A DNA stretch of 64,000 nt from Chloroflexota bacterium (GTDB taxonomy: Bacteria > Chloroflexota > Anaerolineae > Caldilineales > Caldilineaceae): assembly GCA_003577005.1 (NCBI GenBank), contig QEUW01000002.1, positions 1 to 64,000 on the forward strand. Direction: 5' to 3'. The position numbers were made by a program, and so were the translations under genes. This document shows, one piece after another, positions 18,364 through 27,006 of the stretch (its first letter is position 1; each line of letters begins with the position of its first letter). Under the pieces are notes generated by a model, which saw only the letters and a program-made list of their open reading frames with translations, was not told the origin of the DNA and did not search any database.

Positions 18364-18613
18364 ATGGGGGCTGCACGTAGTATGCTGGCAGATTGGCAAC
18401 AAACCTACCAGGATCTGCTAGATGAGCGCCCTGATTGATGAATTGCTTGCCGTTTTGCATGCACATTCAGTCGTTCAAAGCATCCGAGTAGTCAATTATG
18501 ATGAGACGCCTACGGGAAATGTACAACCATCTGCACTCACTGGAAATACGATTGATGATCTGAAACAGGTTCTATCCCAAGTGGAAACGTGGATTCTGAA
18601 AACAACAAATTGA
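18364..18613 (+). pseudogene. Possible remnant of a small cassette inside the Dpp operon
   Basis: Two short overlapping frames fill the gap between the permease and ATPase genes: 18364-18438 (24 codons, tail LADWQQTYQDLLDERPD) and 18422-18613 (63 codons). The second begins MSALIDELLAVLHAHSVVQS followed by a segment like VVNYDETPTGN, which reminds me of the start of DUF6516-type toxin-like proteins but is far shorter. The two frames overlap at an ATGA-like junction, as in toxin-antitoxin pairs. They could be decayed remnants or real small proteins; evidence is weak. Confidence 0.35.
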
Positions 18614-18630
18614 CTCGTACGCGGGCCGCC

Positions 18631-19647
18631 ATGCTTAGTTCGACGTCGCCGATCCTATCCGTCAAAGATCTCAAAACCTACTTCTATCAAGACGAAGGCA
18701 TCGTGCGCGCGGTGGATGGCGTCAGCTTTGATGTCCATCCCGGCAAGACGCTGGGCATCGTCGGTGAGAGTGGTTGCGGCAAGAGCGTGACCGCCCGCTC
18801 AATCCTGCGGATTGTGGACCGGGGTGGGCGCATCGAGGAGGGTGAAATCTGGCTGCGGCGCGCTCGTGGCAACGGCCATGTGGACGAGATCGACCTCACC
18901 AAGCTGCGCGAGGATGGCCGCGAAATCCGCTCGATCCGCGGGGCGGATATTGCGCTCATCTTCCAGGAGCCGATGACCTCGCTCAGCGCCTTCCACACCG
19001 TGGGCAACCAGATCGTCGAGGCTATCCGCCTGCACAAACCCATCAGCCGTAAAGAAGCGCGCGAAGAAGCCATCGAACTGCTGCGCATGGTGGGCATCCC
19101 GCGACCAGAGCGGCGGATCGATGAGTACTCGTTCCAACTCAGCGGTGGTTTGCGCCAGCGGGTGATGATCGCCATGGCGCTGGCCTGCGACCCGCGCATC
19201 CTCATTGCCGACGAACCGACCACCGCGCTCGATGTAACGACCCAGGCGCAGATCCTCGATCTGCTGCGCCAGCTTCAGGCCGAAAAAGGGCTGTCGATCA
19301 TCCTCATTACCCACGACATGGGCGTCATCGCTGAAATGGCTGATGAGGTGGTGGTGATGTACCTGGGCAAGGTGGTCGAGCAGGGGCCGGTAGATGACAT
19401 CTTTCATGCGCCCAAACACCCGTATACGCGCTCGTTGCTGCGCTCGATCCCCAGCATTCTAGCCGAGCCGCGCACAAAGCTGGCGACCATCACCGGCTCG
19501 ATCCCGCACCCATACGACCGGCCCGCCGGCTGCCCGTTTCACCCGCGCTGTGGAGATTTTATCGCCGGGCGCTGTGATGTGCGCGAACCCCAATTGAAAG
19601 TGGTCGGCCAGGGTCAAGTTGTCAATTGTTTTCTCTACGATCAGTAG
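18631..19647 (+). CDS. ABC transporter ATP-binding protein, DppD/OppD type
   Basis: 338 residues. Walker A GESGCGKS near residue 50, Q-loop LIFQEPMTSLSAFHTVGNQ, signature LSGGLRQRVMIAMAL, Walker B ILIADEPTTALDV and switch histidine LITHDMGVIAEM. A C-terminal oligopeptide-transporter domain has the CPFHPRCGDFIAGRCD cysteine pattern. It energises the DppB/C-type pore, as one of two non-identical ATPases with the gene at 21.8 kb. The ATG at 18631 was chosen because similarity starts a few residues later; a longer frame overlaps the small ORF upstream. Confidence 0.93.
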   Translation: MLSSTSPILSVKDLKTYFYQDEGIVRAVDGVSFDVHPGKTLGIVGESGCGKSVTARSILRIVDRGGRIEEGEIWLRRARGNGHVDEIDLTKLREDGREIRSIRGADIALIFQEPMTSLSAFHTVGNQIVEAIRLHKPISRKEAREEAIELLRMVGIPRPERRIDEYSFQLSGGLRQRVMIAMALACDPRILIADEPTTALDVTTQAQILDLLRQLQAEKGLSIILITHDMGVIAEMADEVVVMYLGKVVEQGPVDDIFHAPKHPYTRSLLRSIPSILAEPRTKLATITGSIPHPYDRPAGCPFHPRCGDFIAGRCDVREPQLKVVGQGQVVNCFLYDQ

Positions 19648-19671
19648 GTCCAACAGCGGATTTTTCTACTC

Positions 19672-21084
19672 GTGACAGTTGCGCCGCCGGTCGCTATCCC
19701 TGAAAAGCTCCCTGTTGCGACCAAACTGGCCTACGGGGCGGGCGATTTTGGCACGGCCATTGTCGCCGCGCTCAAAGGGTTCTTCCTGCTCATCTTTCTC
19801 ACCGATGTGGCGCGCCTGGACCCGGCCGCGGCGGGGTCGATCCTGCTCATCACCAAGATTTGGGATGCGGTCAACGACCCCATGGTCGGCTGGCTCAGCG
19901 ACCGGACGCGCACGCGCTGGGGCCGCCGCCGGCCGTGGATCCTGTTTGGCGCCATTCCCTTTGGGCTGCTCTTTTTTCTGCTCTGGCTCACACCGCCCTT
20001 AGGTGATACGGGCAAGTACTTCTATTACCTGCTCATTGCTCTGCTCGGCGATGCTGCCTTCACGGCGGTCAATCTGCCTTACACTGCCTTGACGCCGGAA
20101 CTGACCCGCGACTACGACGAGCGCACCAGCCTCAACAGTTATCGCTTTGGCTTTTCGATTGCCGGCGCGCTGATCGCTGCGGTTCTCCACCCGCAGATCG
20201 TCCAATCTTTTGCGACGCCGCAAGCGGGGTATACGGTATCGGCTGCGGTGTGGGGGGTGCTGGTTACGATTCCCTGTTTTGTCGTCTTTGCCGGCACACG
20301 CGAGCGACCGGAACGTCTGGTTGTTGAAGTAAGTGTCACCAAGATACCGTACTGGGAGCAACTACGCATTGCCTTTGCCAACCGGCCGTACCGTTTTGTC
20401 ATTGGGCTCTATTTGCTCTCCTGGTTTACGCTACAACTGGTGCAGACGGTGATCATCTATTTTCTGACCTACTATCTGCGCCGGCCCGACCAGATCCCAC
20501 TCGTGCTGTTGGCGGTGCAGAGTTCTAGCTTTCTCTTTCTCTTTGTCTGGAGCGCCGCCAGCCGCCGCCTGGACAAACGTCTGGTCTATATGATGGGCGC
20601 CACGATCTGGCTGGCAGTGCAACTGGCGCTCTTTTTTGTCACACCCGACCGCTTCTCTTGGGTGATCCCGCTGGCGGCGCTGGCGGGTGCGGGTGTGGCC
20701 GTGGCCTATCTGATCCCGTGGGCGATGATGCCCGATGTGATCGAGTACGATGAGCTGGAGACGGGCCAGCGCCGCGAAGGTATCTTTTACGGCTTTATGG
20801 TCTTCCTGCAAAAGGCCTGTCTGGCGCTGGGCATCTATCTGGTGGGGTTGGCCCTCAGTTGGACCGGGTACATCACGCCGAGCGACGCTGTCCCCACACC
20901 GGTGCAGCCGGAGCGCGCGCTGGCTGCCATGCGCGTTCTGATGGGGCCGGCGCCGGCGTTGATCCTGGCAGCCAGCCTGGTGCTGGCCTATTTCTATCCT
21001 ATCACGCGGGCGGAACATGCCCGCGTCCGCGCCGCCCTACGGAACAGGGCTGAACAGAGCAGGCCAGACGCTGAGCCCAGTTAG
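19672..21084 (+). CDS. GPH-family sugar:cation symporter (MelB/YicJ-like)
   Basis: 470 residues, 12 hydrophobic segments. Family marks are LAYGAGDFGTAIVAALKGFF at the N-terminus, MVGWLSDRTRTRWGRRRPW after helix 2, LPYTALTPELTRDYDERTSL after helix 4 and MMPDVIEYDELETGQRREGI in the second half. Members import glycosides, pentosides or hexuronides with Na+ or H+. The GTG start lies 24 bases after the ATPase gene, so it is in the operon, although an ABC importer would not need it. This suggests the operon serves sugar-containing ligands. Confidence 0.92.
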   Translation: MTVAPPVAIPEKLPVATKLAYGAGDFGTAIVAALKGFFLLIFLTDVARLDPAAAGSILLITKIWDAVNDPMVGWLSDRTRTRWGRRRPWILFGAIPFGLLFFLLWLTPPLGDTGKYFYYLLIALLGDAAFTAVNLPYTALTPELTRDYDERTSLNSYRFGFSIAGALIAAVLHPQIVQSFATPQAGYTVSAAVWGVLVTIPCFVVFAGTRERPERLVVEVSVTKIPYWEQLRIAFANRPYRFVIGLYLLSWFTLQLVQTVIIYFLTYYLRRPDQIPLVLLAVQSSSFLFLFVWSAASRRLDKRLVYMMGATIWLAVQLALFFVTPDRFSWVIPLAALAGAGVAVAYLIPWAMMPDVIEYDELETGQRREGIFYGFMVFLQKACLALGIYLVGLALSWTGYITPSDAVPTPVQPERALAAMRVLMGPAPALILAASLVLAYFYPITRAEHARVRAALRNRAEQSRPDAEPS

Positions 21085-21172
21085 GAGTTTGTGGGTATAG
21101 GCGCTGGGAATGTTGGCGCGTGGGTGTGCAAATTCCGCAATCCATCGCTCTCGTTCAAGGCAATGCCGTGAG

Positions 21173-21201
21173 TTGGCGGCTATCTGTTCGTGCGCTATGA
21201 T
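21173..21201 (+). promoter_or_regulatory. Separate promoter for the Uma2 gene
   Basis: TTGGCG (21173-21178), 17-base spacer, TATGAT (21196-21201), 40 bases before the Uma2 start. This suggests the Uma2 gene is a self-sufficient cassette within the operon. Confidence 0.6.
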
Positions 21202-21240
21202 ACAGGCACGCACGTCAACAGGGTCGGTAAAGCCGGGGAG

Positions 21241-21828
21241 ATGAATATGAATGCACTCGTATTGAATGTGGAACCGCTGGCGGTAACCGAAGAGGAATTC
21301 TACCAACTCTGCCAAGTCAACCCAGAGTTGCGCCTTGAACGCACGGCACAAGGAGAGTTAGTCGTCATGGCGCCAGCAGGCAGCGAAACCGGCGGTCGGA
21401 ACGCCAGTATCACCGGGCAACTATGGCTTTGGAATCAACAAACGCGACTGGGTATGACATTTGACTCTTCCACCGGCTTTCACCTCCCCAATGGCGCAGA
21501 CCGATCGCCGGATGCAGCCTGGATTCGGCGTGACCGCTGGGAAGCGTTGACACCGGAGGAGCGGCGTGGCTTTGCACCGATCTGCCCCGATTTTGTCATC
21601 GAACTGCGTTCACCAAATGATACGTTGGCGTTAATTCAGGAAAAAATGCGGGAGTATTTAGCCAACGGGGCGCAGCTGGGCTGGCTCATCGACCCCGAAT
21701 TACGGCGGGTTGAGATTTATGAGCCAGGAGAAGAGGTTGAGATCCTGGTAGACCCCGATTTTGTTTCGGATGAACCCCTGTTGCCGGGCTTTCGGCTAGA
21801 TTTGGTAGAGATTTTTGATGTACACTGA
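21241..21828 (+). CDS. Uma2 family protein (DUF820, restriction-endonuclease-like fold)
   Basis: 195 residues. The nuclease-like core is visible: [12 protein letters not shown], then [21 protein letters not shown] (PD...E.RS with downstream K) and [22 protein letters not shown]. This family is abundant in cyanobacteria and Chloroflexota; biochemical role is largely unknown. GGGGAG lies directly before the first ATG (21241) and six bases before a second in-frame ATG (21247), so the second may be used. It has its own promoter, and its end overlaps or abuts the start of the following ATPase gene. Its position between transporter subunit genes suggests insertion. Confidence 0.9.
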   Translation: MNMNALVLNVEPLAVTEEEFYQLCQVNPELRLERTAQGELVVMAPAGSETGGRNASITGQLWLWNQQTRLGMTFDSSTGFHLPNGADRSPDAAWIRRDRWEALTPEERRGFAPICPDFVIELRSPNDTLALIQEKMREYLANGAQLGWLIDPELRRVEIYEPGEEVEILVDPDFVSDEPLLPGFRLDLVEIFDVH

Positions 21829-21829
21829 T

Positions 21830-22846
21830 ATGACTTCAACTTCTCCACTCCTTAATATACGAAGCCTAAAAAAGTACTTCCCCATCCGCGCCGGCATCCT
21901 GCGCCAGGTGGTGGGGCAGGTGCGCGCGGTGGATGATGTGAGTTTCCACATCAACCAGGGTGAGACGCTGGCGCTGGTGGGCGAAAGCGGCTGCGGCAAG
22001 ACGACGACGGCGCGCTGCATCCTGCGGGCGCTCAAACCGACGAGCGGCGAAATTCTCTATCACACCACCGAGGGCGCTACCGTCGATGTCGCCCGCCTCA
22101 CCAAACGAGAGTTGCGCCCGTTGCGCCGCCAGATGCAGATGATCTTTCAGGACCCCTTCTCCTCGCTCAACCCTCGCATGACGCTGCTCGACATCATCGG
22201 CGAGCCGCTGCTCATCAATGGGGTCAAGAATGTAAAAGAGCGTCAGGAGCGGGTAGAGCAGTTGTTGCGCATGGTCAACCTGCCGCCGGCCTTTATGCAG
22301 CGCTACCCGCACGCCTTCAGCGGCGGCCAGCGCCAGCGCATCGGCATCGCCCGCGCGCTGGCCCTCAACCCGCCGCTGATCGTGGCCGATGAGCCGGTCT
22401 CAGCGCTGGATGTATCCGTGCAGGCGCAGATCGTCAACCTGTTGCTCGACCTGCAAGAACAGCTCAACCTGTCGATCCTCTTTGTGGCGCACGATCTGAG
22501 CGTGGTCAAACATATGAGCCACCGCGTCGCCGTCATGTATGTCGGCAAGATCGTCGAGATCGCTGACACGGTGGCGCTCTTTCACACGCCCAAACATCCC
22601 TACACCGAGGCGCTGCTCTCCGCCGTCCCCAAACCGGACCCGCGTCTGCGCTCGCAGCGGATCATCCTCGAAGGCGAAGTGGCCGACCCGGCCCACCCTC
22701 CCAGCGGCTGCTACTTCCACCCGCGCTGCCGCTACGCTGTCGAACGCTGCAAAAGCGAAACACCGCTCCTGCGCGAGATCACACCCGGACAATGGGCAAG
22801 TTGCCATCGCGCCGAGGAATTGACACTCGTGGGGGTGGCAGAATAA
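21830..22846 (+). CDS. ABC transporter ATP-binding protein, DppF/OppF type
   Basis: 338 residues from ATG 21830; an ATG at 21818 overlapping the Uma2 stop is also in frame. Walker [10 protein letters not shown]-loop [18 protein letters not shown], signature [15 protein letters not shown], Walker [15 protein letters not shown] and switch histidine [12 protein letters not shown]. The [23 protein letters not shown] start is typical of DppF, and the C-terminus has the [14 protein letters not shown] cysteine pattern. It is the second ATPase of the Dpp-like importer, separated from the first by the symporter and Uma2 genes. Confidence 0.93.
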   Translation: MTSTSPLLNIRSLKKYFPIRAGILRQVVGQVRAVDDVSFHINQGETLALVGESGCGKTTTARCILRALKPTSGEILYHTTEGATVDVARLTKRELRPLRRQMQMIFQDPFSSLNPRMTLLDIIGEPLLINGVKNVKERQERVEQLLRMVNLPPAFMQRYPHAFSGGQRQRIGIARALALNPPLIVADEPVSALDVSVQAQIVNLLLDLQEQLNLSILFVAHDLSVVKHMSHRVAVMYVGKIVEIADTVALFHTPKHPYTEALLSAVPKPDPRLRSQRIILEGEVADPAHPPSGCYFHPRCRYAVERCKSETPLLREITPGQWASCHRAEELTLVGVAE

Positions 22847-22849
22847 TCC

Positions 22850-22912
22850 GTAATGCGTAATGCGTAGTGTGCGCAAACGAATTACGCATCACGCACTACT
22901 TTTTTCACATTC
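22850..22912. repeat. Word-repeat hairpin with T run between dppF-like and aldolase genes
   Basis: Left arm GTAATGCGTAATGCGTAG is mirrored imperfectly by ATTACGCATCACGCACTAC, then six T residues follow on the plus strand. It could act as a weak terminator or mRNA-processing structure before the last operon gene. Confidence 0.6.
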
Positions 22913-22937
22913 CGCCTGGCAAGGAGAACTACCACAC

Positions 22938-23693
22938 ATGAAAGTCAACACCGCCAAACAGAAGATGCTCCAGGGCAAGCCGGCCTTTGGCTTTGGGCTG
23001 GGGCTGGGCTCGCCGGCCGTAGCCGAAGTGTTGAGCACATCGGGCATCGATTTTCTGTTGCTCGACCGCCAACACGGTTCGTGGGGTGACGAATCAACTA
23101 TCGCCGCGCTCATCGCCATGCACGCGGGGACGGCTATCCCCATGGCGCGGGTCGCCCGCAACGACTACACCCTCATTGGGCGTCTGCTCGATGAGGGGAT
23201 GCTGGGCATCATTGTGCCGATGGTGCATACGGCGGAAGATGCCAAGGCTGCGGCTGATGCTTGCCGCTTCCCGCCCACCGGCACCCGCTCGTGGGGGTAT
23301 GGGCGGGCGCGCGCCTATGGCGCTGATTACACCAACTGGATCGATGATCAGCTTTTTGTTGCGGTGCAGATCGAAAGCGCCCAGGCGGTGGAGAATGCCG
23401 AAGCCATTCTCGCCACGCCGGGGGTAGACGGCTGCTGGCTTGGTCCGTCGGATCTGGCGCTGTCGATGGGCATCCACCCGCGCGAGATGTTCCAGCGCGA
23501 TGAGCACGCCCGCGCCATCGAACGGGTGTTGCAGGCCTGCCGCAACACGGGGAAGCTCCCCGGTTTTGCGGGTTCATCGCCGCAACATGCGATGGAATTG
23601 GCAAAGCAGGGGTTCCAGTTTCTCACCGCGGGGGGCGATGCGGGCTTTCTGCTGGGAGGCGCCGCGGCAGCGGTGAAACTGTTCCAAGGATAG
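22938..23693 (+). CDS. HpcH/HpaI family aldolase (2-keto-3-deoxy-aldarate / HHED aldolase type)
   Basis: 251 residues. Class II metal-dependent aldolases of this family cleave 2-keto-3-deoxy acids to pyruvate and an aldehyde. Visible family blocks are GIDFLLLDRQHGSWGDE (catalytic His kept; the usual acidic residue two before it is Gln), MARVARNDYTLIGRLLDEG, GIIVPMVHTAEDAKAAADAC, AVQIESAQAVENAEAI (metal-binding Glu) and CWLGPSDLALSMG (metal-binding Asp). AAGGAG at 22921 supports the ATG. As last gene of the Dpp/GPH operon it hints that the imported compound yields a keto-deoxy sugar acid. Confidence 0.9.
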   Translation: MKVNTAKQKMLQGKPAFGFGLGLGSPAVAEVLSTSGIDFLLLDRQHGSWGDESTIAALIAMHAGTAIPMARVARNDYTLIGRLLDEGMLGIIVPMVHTAEDAKAAADACRFPPTGTRSWGYGRARAYGADYTNWIDDQLFVAVQIESAQAVENAEAILATPGVDGCWLGPSDLALSMGIHPREMFQRDEHARAIERVLQACRNTGKLPGFAGSSPQHAMELAKQGFQFLTAGGDAGFLLGGAAAAVKLFQG

Positions 23694-23759
23694 AACCGCG
23701 GATTTGCTCGACGCGGATTGTTGTACGCATCAAAATCCGCGTCGAGCAAATCCGCGGTT
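23694..23759. terminator. Perfect 26-bp inverted repeat between convergent genes
   Basis: Arms 23694-23719 and 23734-23759 match perfectly with a 14-base loop. The element starts directly after the stop of the aldolase and ends directly at the stop of livF, so it probably acts in both directions as a terminator or 3' mRNA protector, although there is only a three-T tail. Each arm contains the word GCGGATT twice. Confidence 0.75.
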
Positions 23760-24476
23760 TCAATCCACCCCCAGGTATGCCTTCTGCACCGTGGGGTTCT
23801 TTTGCAACTCAGCGGCGGTGTCGCTGAGGACGATCTCACCGGTCTGTAGCACATAGCCCCGGTGGGCAATCTGGAGCGCCATGTGGGCGTTCTGCTCCAC
23901 CAAAAGGATAGTCGTGCCGGTGCGGTTGATCTCTTCGATCGTCTGAAAGATCGTCTCCACCAGCAGGGGCGCCAGCCCCATGGAGGGTTCATCGAGCAGG
24001 AGCAGACGCGGGTTTGCCATCAGCCCGCGGCCGATGGCGAGCATCTGCTGTTCGCCGCCGCTCATGGTGCCGGCCAGTTGTTTGCGCCGTTCACGCAGGC
24101 GGGGAAAGAGGTCATAAACCCGCTCGATGTCCGCCGCAATGCCTGCCTTATCGTTGCGGAAGTAGGCGCCCATCTCCAGATTTTCGGCCACGGTCAGCTT
24201 GGCGAAGACACCGCGACCCTCCGGCACCATGGCGATCCCCTTGGCAACCAATTCATGGGCTCGACAGTGCGAGAGATCTTCTCCTCGAAAGAGGACAGCG
24301 CCCTGGCGGGGCCGTAACAACCCGCTAATGACGCGCAAGGTCGTCGTCTTGCCGGCGCCATTCCCGCCGATGAGCGAGACGATCTCTCCCTCTTCCACGT
24401 GCAGGTTCAACCCTTTGAGCGCATGGATGTTGCCATAGTAGGCGTGGACATCTTTCACATCGAGTAGCATCGTCAT
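23760..24476 (-). CDS. livF: Branched-chain amino acid ABC transporter ATP-binding protein LivF
   Basis: 238 residues, typical length. Walker A GGNGAGKT, signature MSGGEQQMLAIGRGL (the MLAI variant is characteristic of LivF), Walker B LLLLDEPSMGLAP and the KGIAMVPEGRGVFAKLTVAENL Q-loop region. It powers uptake of branched-chain amino acids or similar compounds along with LivG. It is last in the leftward liv operon, six bases after livG; its stop is immediately followed by the perfect inverted repeat. Confidence 0.93.
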   Translation of the reverse strand: MTMLLDVKDVHAYYGNIHALKGLNLHVEEGEIVSLIGGNGAGKTTTLRVISGLLRPRQGAVLFRGEDLSHCRAHELVAKGIAMVPEGRGVFAKLTVAENLEMGAYFRNDKAGIAADIERVYDLFPRLRERRKQLAGTMSGGEQQMLAIGRGLMANPRLLLLDEPSMGLAPLLVETIFQTIEEINRTGTTILLVEQNAHMALQIAHRGYVLQTGEIVLSDTAAELQKNPTVQKAYLGVD

Positions 24477-24482
24477 TCCTTG

Positions 24483-25280
24483 TCAGGCTGCCGCCAATTC
24501 GATGCCGGAGGCAGCCCCGCGACCGAGGTAGGCTTCGATCACGCGCGGGTTTTGCTGGATCTCGCGTGGCGTGCCCTCGGCAATCTTCTGCCCATAGTCG
24601 AGCACGGTGATCCGCTCGGAGATGCCCATCACAACCCGCATATCATGCTCGATCAAGAGGATAGTGATGCCCAGTTCGTCGCGTAACCGGCGGATAAAGT
24701 GGGTGGTTTCAGCGGTTTCGCGAGGGTTCATCCCAGCAGTGGGTTCGTCGAGCAACAGCAATTTGGGGTTGCTCGCCAGCGCACGAGCGATCTCCAGCCG
24801 GCGCTGTTGGCCATAAGGCAAATTTTTCGCCAGAAGATCGCCCTTGCCGCGCAGACCAACAAAGTCTAACATGTAGCGTGCTTCTTTTTCGGCAGCCTCT
24901 TCGTCGCGCCGGGTGTGCGGCGTGCCGAGGACAGCGCCCAACCAGGTCGATGAGCGGTGCGCTTCCTGGCCCACCATCACGTTTTCGATCACCGTCATAT
25001 TGTTGAAGAGACGAATGTTTTGGAAGGTGCGGGCGATACCCAATCGGGTGATCTTATAGGCAGAGAGGCCGTTGAGCCGGCGGCCGTCGAAGATCAGTTC
25101 CCCTTCATCGATCTGGTAGAAACCGGTAATACAGTTGAAGAAGGTGGTCTTGCCCGCACCGTTGGGGCCAATGATGCTGACAATGGCATTGCGGGGAATG
25201 CTAAAATCGACGTTGTTGACGGCCAACAGCCCGCCAAAACGCTTTGTCACCTGCCGGGCAATCAAAATCTCGTCGGCCAT
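24483..25280 (-). CDS. livG: Branched-chain amino acid ABC transporter ATP-binding protein LivG
   Basis: 265 residues. Walker A GPNGAGKT, the LivG-type insertion with IARTFQNIRLFNNMTVIENV, signature region NLPYGQQRRLEIARAL, Walker B LLLLDEPTAGMNPRE and switch LIEHDMRVVMGISE. The NLPYGQQR form in place of LSGGQ is normal for LivG. It pairs with LivF as the ATPase heterodimer. It lies between livM (nine-base gap) and livF. Confidence 0.93.
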   Translation of the reverse strand: MADEILIARQVTKRFGGLLAVNNVDFSIPRNAIVSIIGPNGAGKTTFFNCITGFYQIDEGELIFDGRRLNGLSAYKITRLGIARTFQNIRLFNNMTVIENVMVGQEAHRSSTWLGAVLGTPHTRRDEEAAEKEARYMLDFVGLRGKGDLLAKNLPYGQQRRLEIARALASNPKLLLLDEPTAGMNPRETAETTHFIRRLRDELGITILLIEHDMRVVMGISERITVLDYGQKIAEGTPREIQQNPRVIEAYLGRGAASGIELAAA

Positions 25281-25289
25281 AGCGATCTC

Positions 25290-26999
25290 TCAATCCGATG
25301 CCGCTACGGGGGTGGTGAGCGCTCGTGTCTCTTCCACCGTAGAGGCTGTCTGCTCGTAGAGCTCACGGCGGCGCACTGCAGACGGCCAGAGCCCTTCGGG
25401 TCGCAAGAGCATCATGGCGATGAGCGCGGCGCCGTACATCAACAGCCGATACTCGGCAAATTCGCGCAACAATTCGGGTAGACCGACTAGCGCCAGCGCA
25501 CCCAGCACAATCCCCGGAATGCTGCCCATGCCGCCGACGATGATGATGCTCAACGTATTGATGGAGATGAGCAAGTTGAAGCTGTGTGGAAAGATAGCGC
25601 CCAGTTTGGTGGCAAAGATACCCCCCGCCAGCCCACCGGCCGCCGCGCTGAGCGTGAAGGCCAGCACTTTGGTCTGGATAGTGTCAATGCCCATGGCCGC
25701 GGCGGCGTCTTCGTCTTCGCGCAGCGCCATCCACTGGCGGCCGGTGCGCGAACTGTTGAGCCGTATCATGACAAACAAAGTCAGGAAACAGGCGCCCAAG
25801 ATCAGGTAGTAGATCTGTTGCGGGCCGCCCAGCGTGATCCCAAAAATTTGGGCGCTGGGGATAAAGAGCATACCCTGCGTCCCACCGATGTAGGGCCGCA
25901 ACCAGTCGGATAGCGCCAGCAGGCGGATGATTTCGCCAAAGCCCAGGGTGGCAATCGCCAGATAGTCGCCGCGCATCCGCAACACCGGCAGCGCCAGCAG
26001 GAAGCCGGTCAACATCGCACTCAGCACGCTGACGGGCAGGATCAGCCAGAAGTTGAACTGGCCGATCCCCAACGGCCCGGTGGAGGTGAGTGTACCCATG
26101 ACGTAGGCGCCCACGGCAAAGTTGGTGACATAGCCCAGGTCAAGCAAACCGGCTAACCCCACCGCAATATTCAGTCCCAACCCCATGAGGACGTAGATGC
26201 CAACATTGACCAATACTTCACTCAGAAAAAGGCCCACTATCCAGGGCAGCGCCAGCAAAAGGATGAACAGCAGGCCCAAGCCAGTTCGCTTTAAGGCATA
26301 CTGCCCGCTCACTCCCAGGCTGTTGTAGCGTTTACGAACGTTTTCTCGCTGCCACTGCCAGAGCACGAACACCAACAGGACAATCACAAAGATTGCCAGC
26401 GCCGTCGCCGGCCGGAGCGCATTGGCACTAAAATAGGTGCGCACTGCCGCCGTACCGCCGCTCTGGCGAATAATCTGGATGGGCACTTCGCTCAACAAAC
26501 CGAGGCCCAGGGTAATGGTGGCCGCGGCAATCAACGATGGTCTCAACCGGTGGGGTACTAGTGGCAGCAACGCTCCGGCGATCCCAAAAAGCACCAGGCT
26601 ACCAATCAGCAGGGCAATGCCCGCCGGCAACTCCTGTTCAAAGGTCAACAGGTTCACCAACGTGGGCGAGACGCTGACAAACATTTGGCGCACATTCACC
26701 ACCGTGTTGAGCAGCAGAAGAGCCACAGTCGGTAGGCTGGCGCAAAGCCCGACCACCGCCCCCATAAGCAATCGCTCCAATGGGGAGGGCGCATCGGCGC
26801 TCCGCCTGCTGACCAGCAGGGCGGCAATGAGCGGCGGCGCAAAGATCAATACCTGGTCCAGCCTGAGCACTCCGCTGATGATAGCGCGGGCGCGGAAGAC
26901 CTCCATCATACCCACCAGGGCAGTATAGAGAACGGCAACGCCGGCGATCAAGCCGTACTGTACAGGCAACTGCCAACGGCTCCATTTTACTTCTGCCAT
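25290..26999 (-). CDS. livM: Branched-chain amino acid ABC transporter permease LivM, with extra N-terminal membrane region
   Basis: 569 residues, against roughly 300-420 for usual LivM. The LivM core occupies about residues 260-540: NVGIYVLMGLGLNIAVGLAG, LDLGYVTNFAVGAYVMG, RGDYLAIATLGFGEIIRLL and the coupling stretch NSSRTGRQWMALREDEDAAA. The first about 235 residues are additional hydrophobic helices (about six) that I do not recognise. The two parts are in one uninterrupted frame. The core forms the pore with LivH. It sits eight bases after livH. Confidence 0.9.
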   Translation of the reverse strand: MAEVKWSRWQLPVQYGLIAGVAVLYTALVGMMEVFRARAIISGVLRLDQVLIFAPPLIAALLVSRRSADAPSPLERLLMGAVVGLCASLPTVALLLLNTVVNVRQMFVSVSPTLVNLLTFEQELPAGIALLIGSLVLFGIAGALLPLVPHRLRPSLIAAATITLGLGLLSEVPIQIIRQSGGTAAVRTYFSANALRPATALAIFVIVLLVFVLWQWQRENVRKRYNSLGVSGQYALKRTGLGLLFILLLALPWIVGLFLSEVLVNVGIYVLMGLGLNIAVGLAGLLDLGYVTNFAVGAYVMGTLTSTGPLGIGQFNFWLILPVSVLSAMLTGFLLALPVLRMRGDYLAIATLGFGEIIRLLALSDWLRPYIGGTQGMLFIPSAQIFGITLGGPQQIYYLILGACFLTLFVMIRLNSSRTGRQWMALREDEDAAAAMGIDTIQTKVLAFTLSAAAGGLAGGIFATKLGAIFPHSFNLLISINTLSIIIVGGMGSIPGIVLGALALVGLPELLREFAEYRLLMYGAALIAMMLLRPEGLWPSAVRRRELYEQTASTVEETRALTTPVAASD

Positions 27000-27006
27000 A
27001 CGTTCC

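Noticed and set aside
23694..23759. Possible site-specific recombination (att) site because of the perfect arms
   Set aside because: Placed exactly between two convergent stops with no integrase in the window; a terminator or 3' hairpin is simpler.
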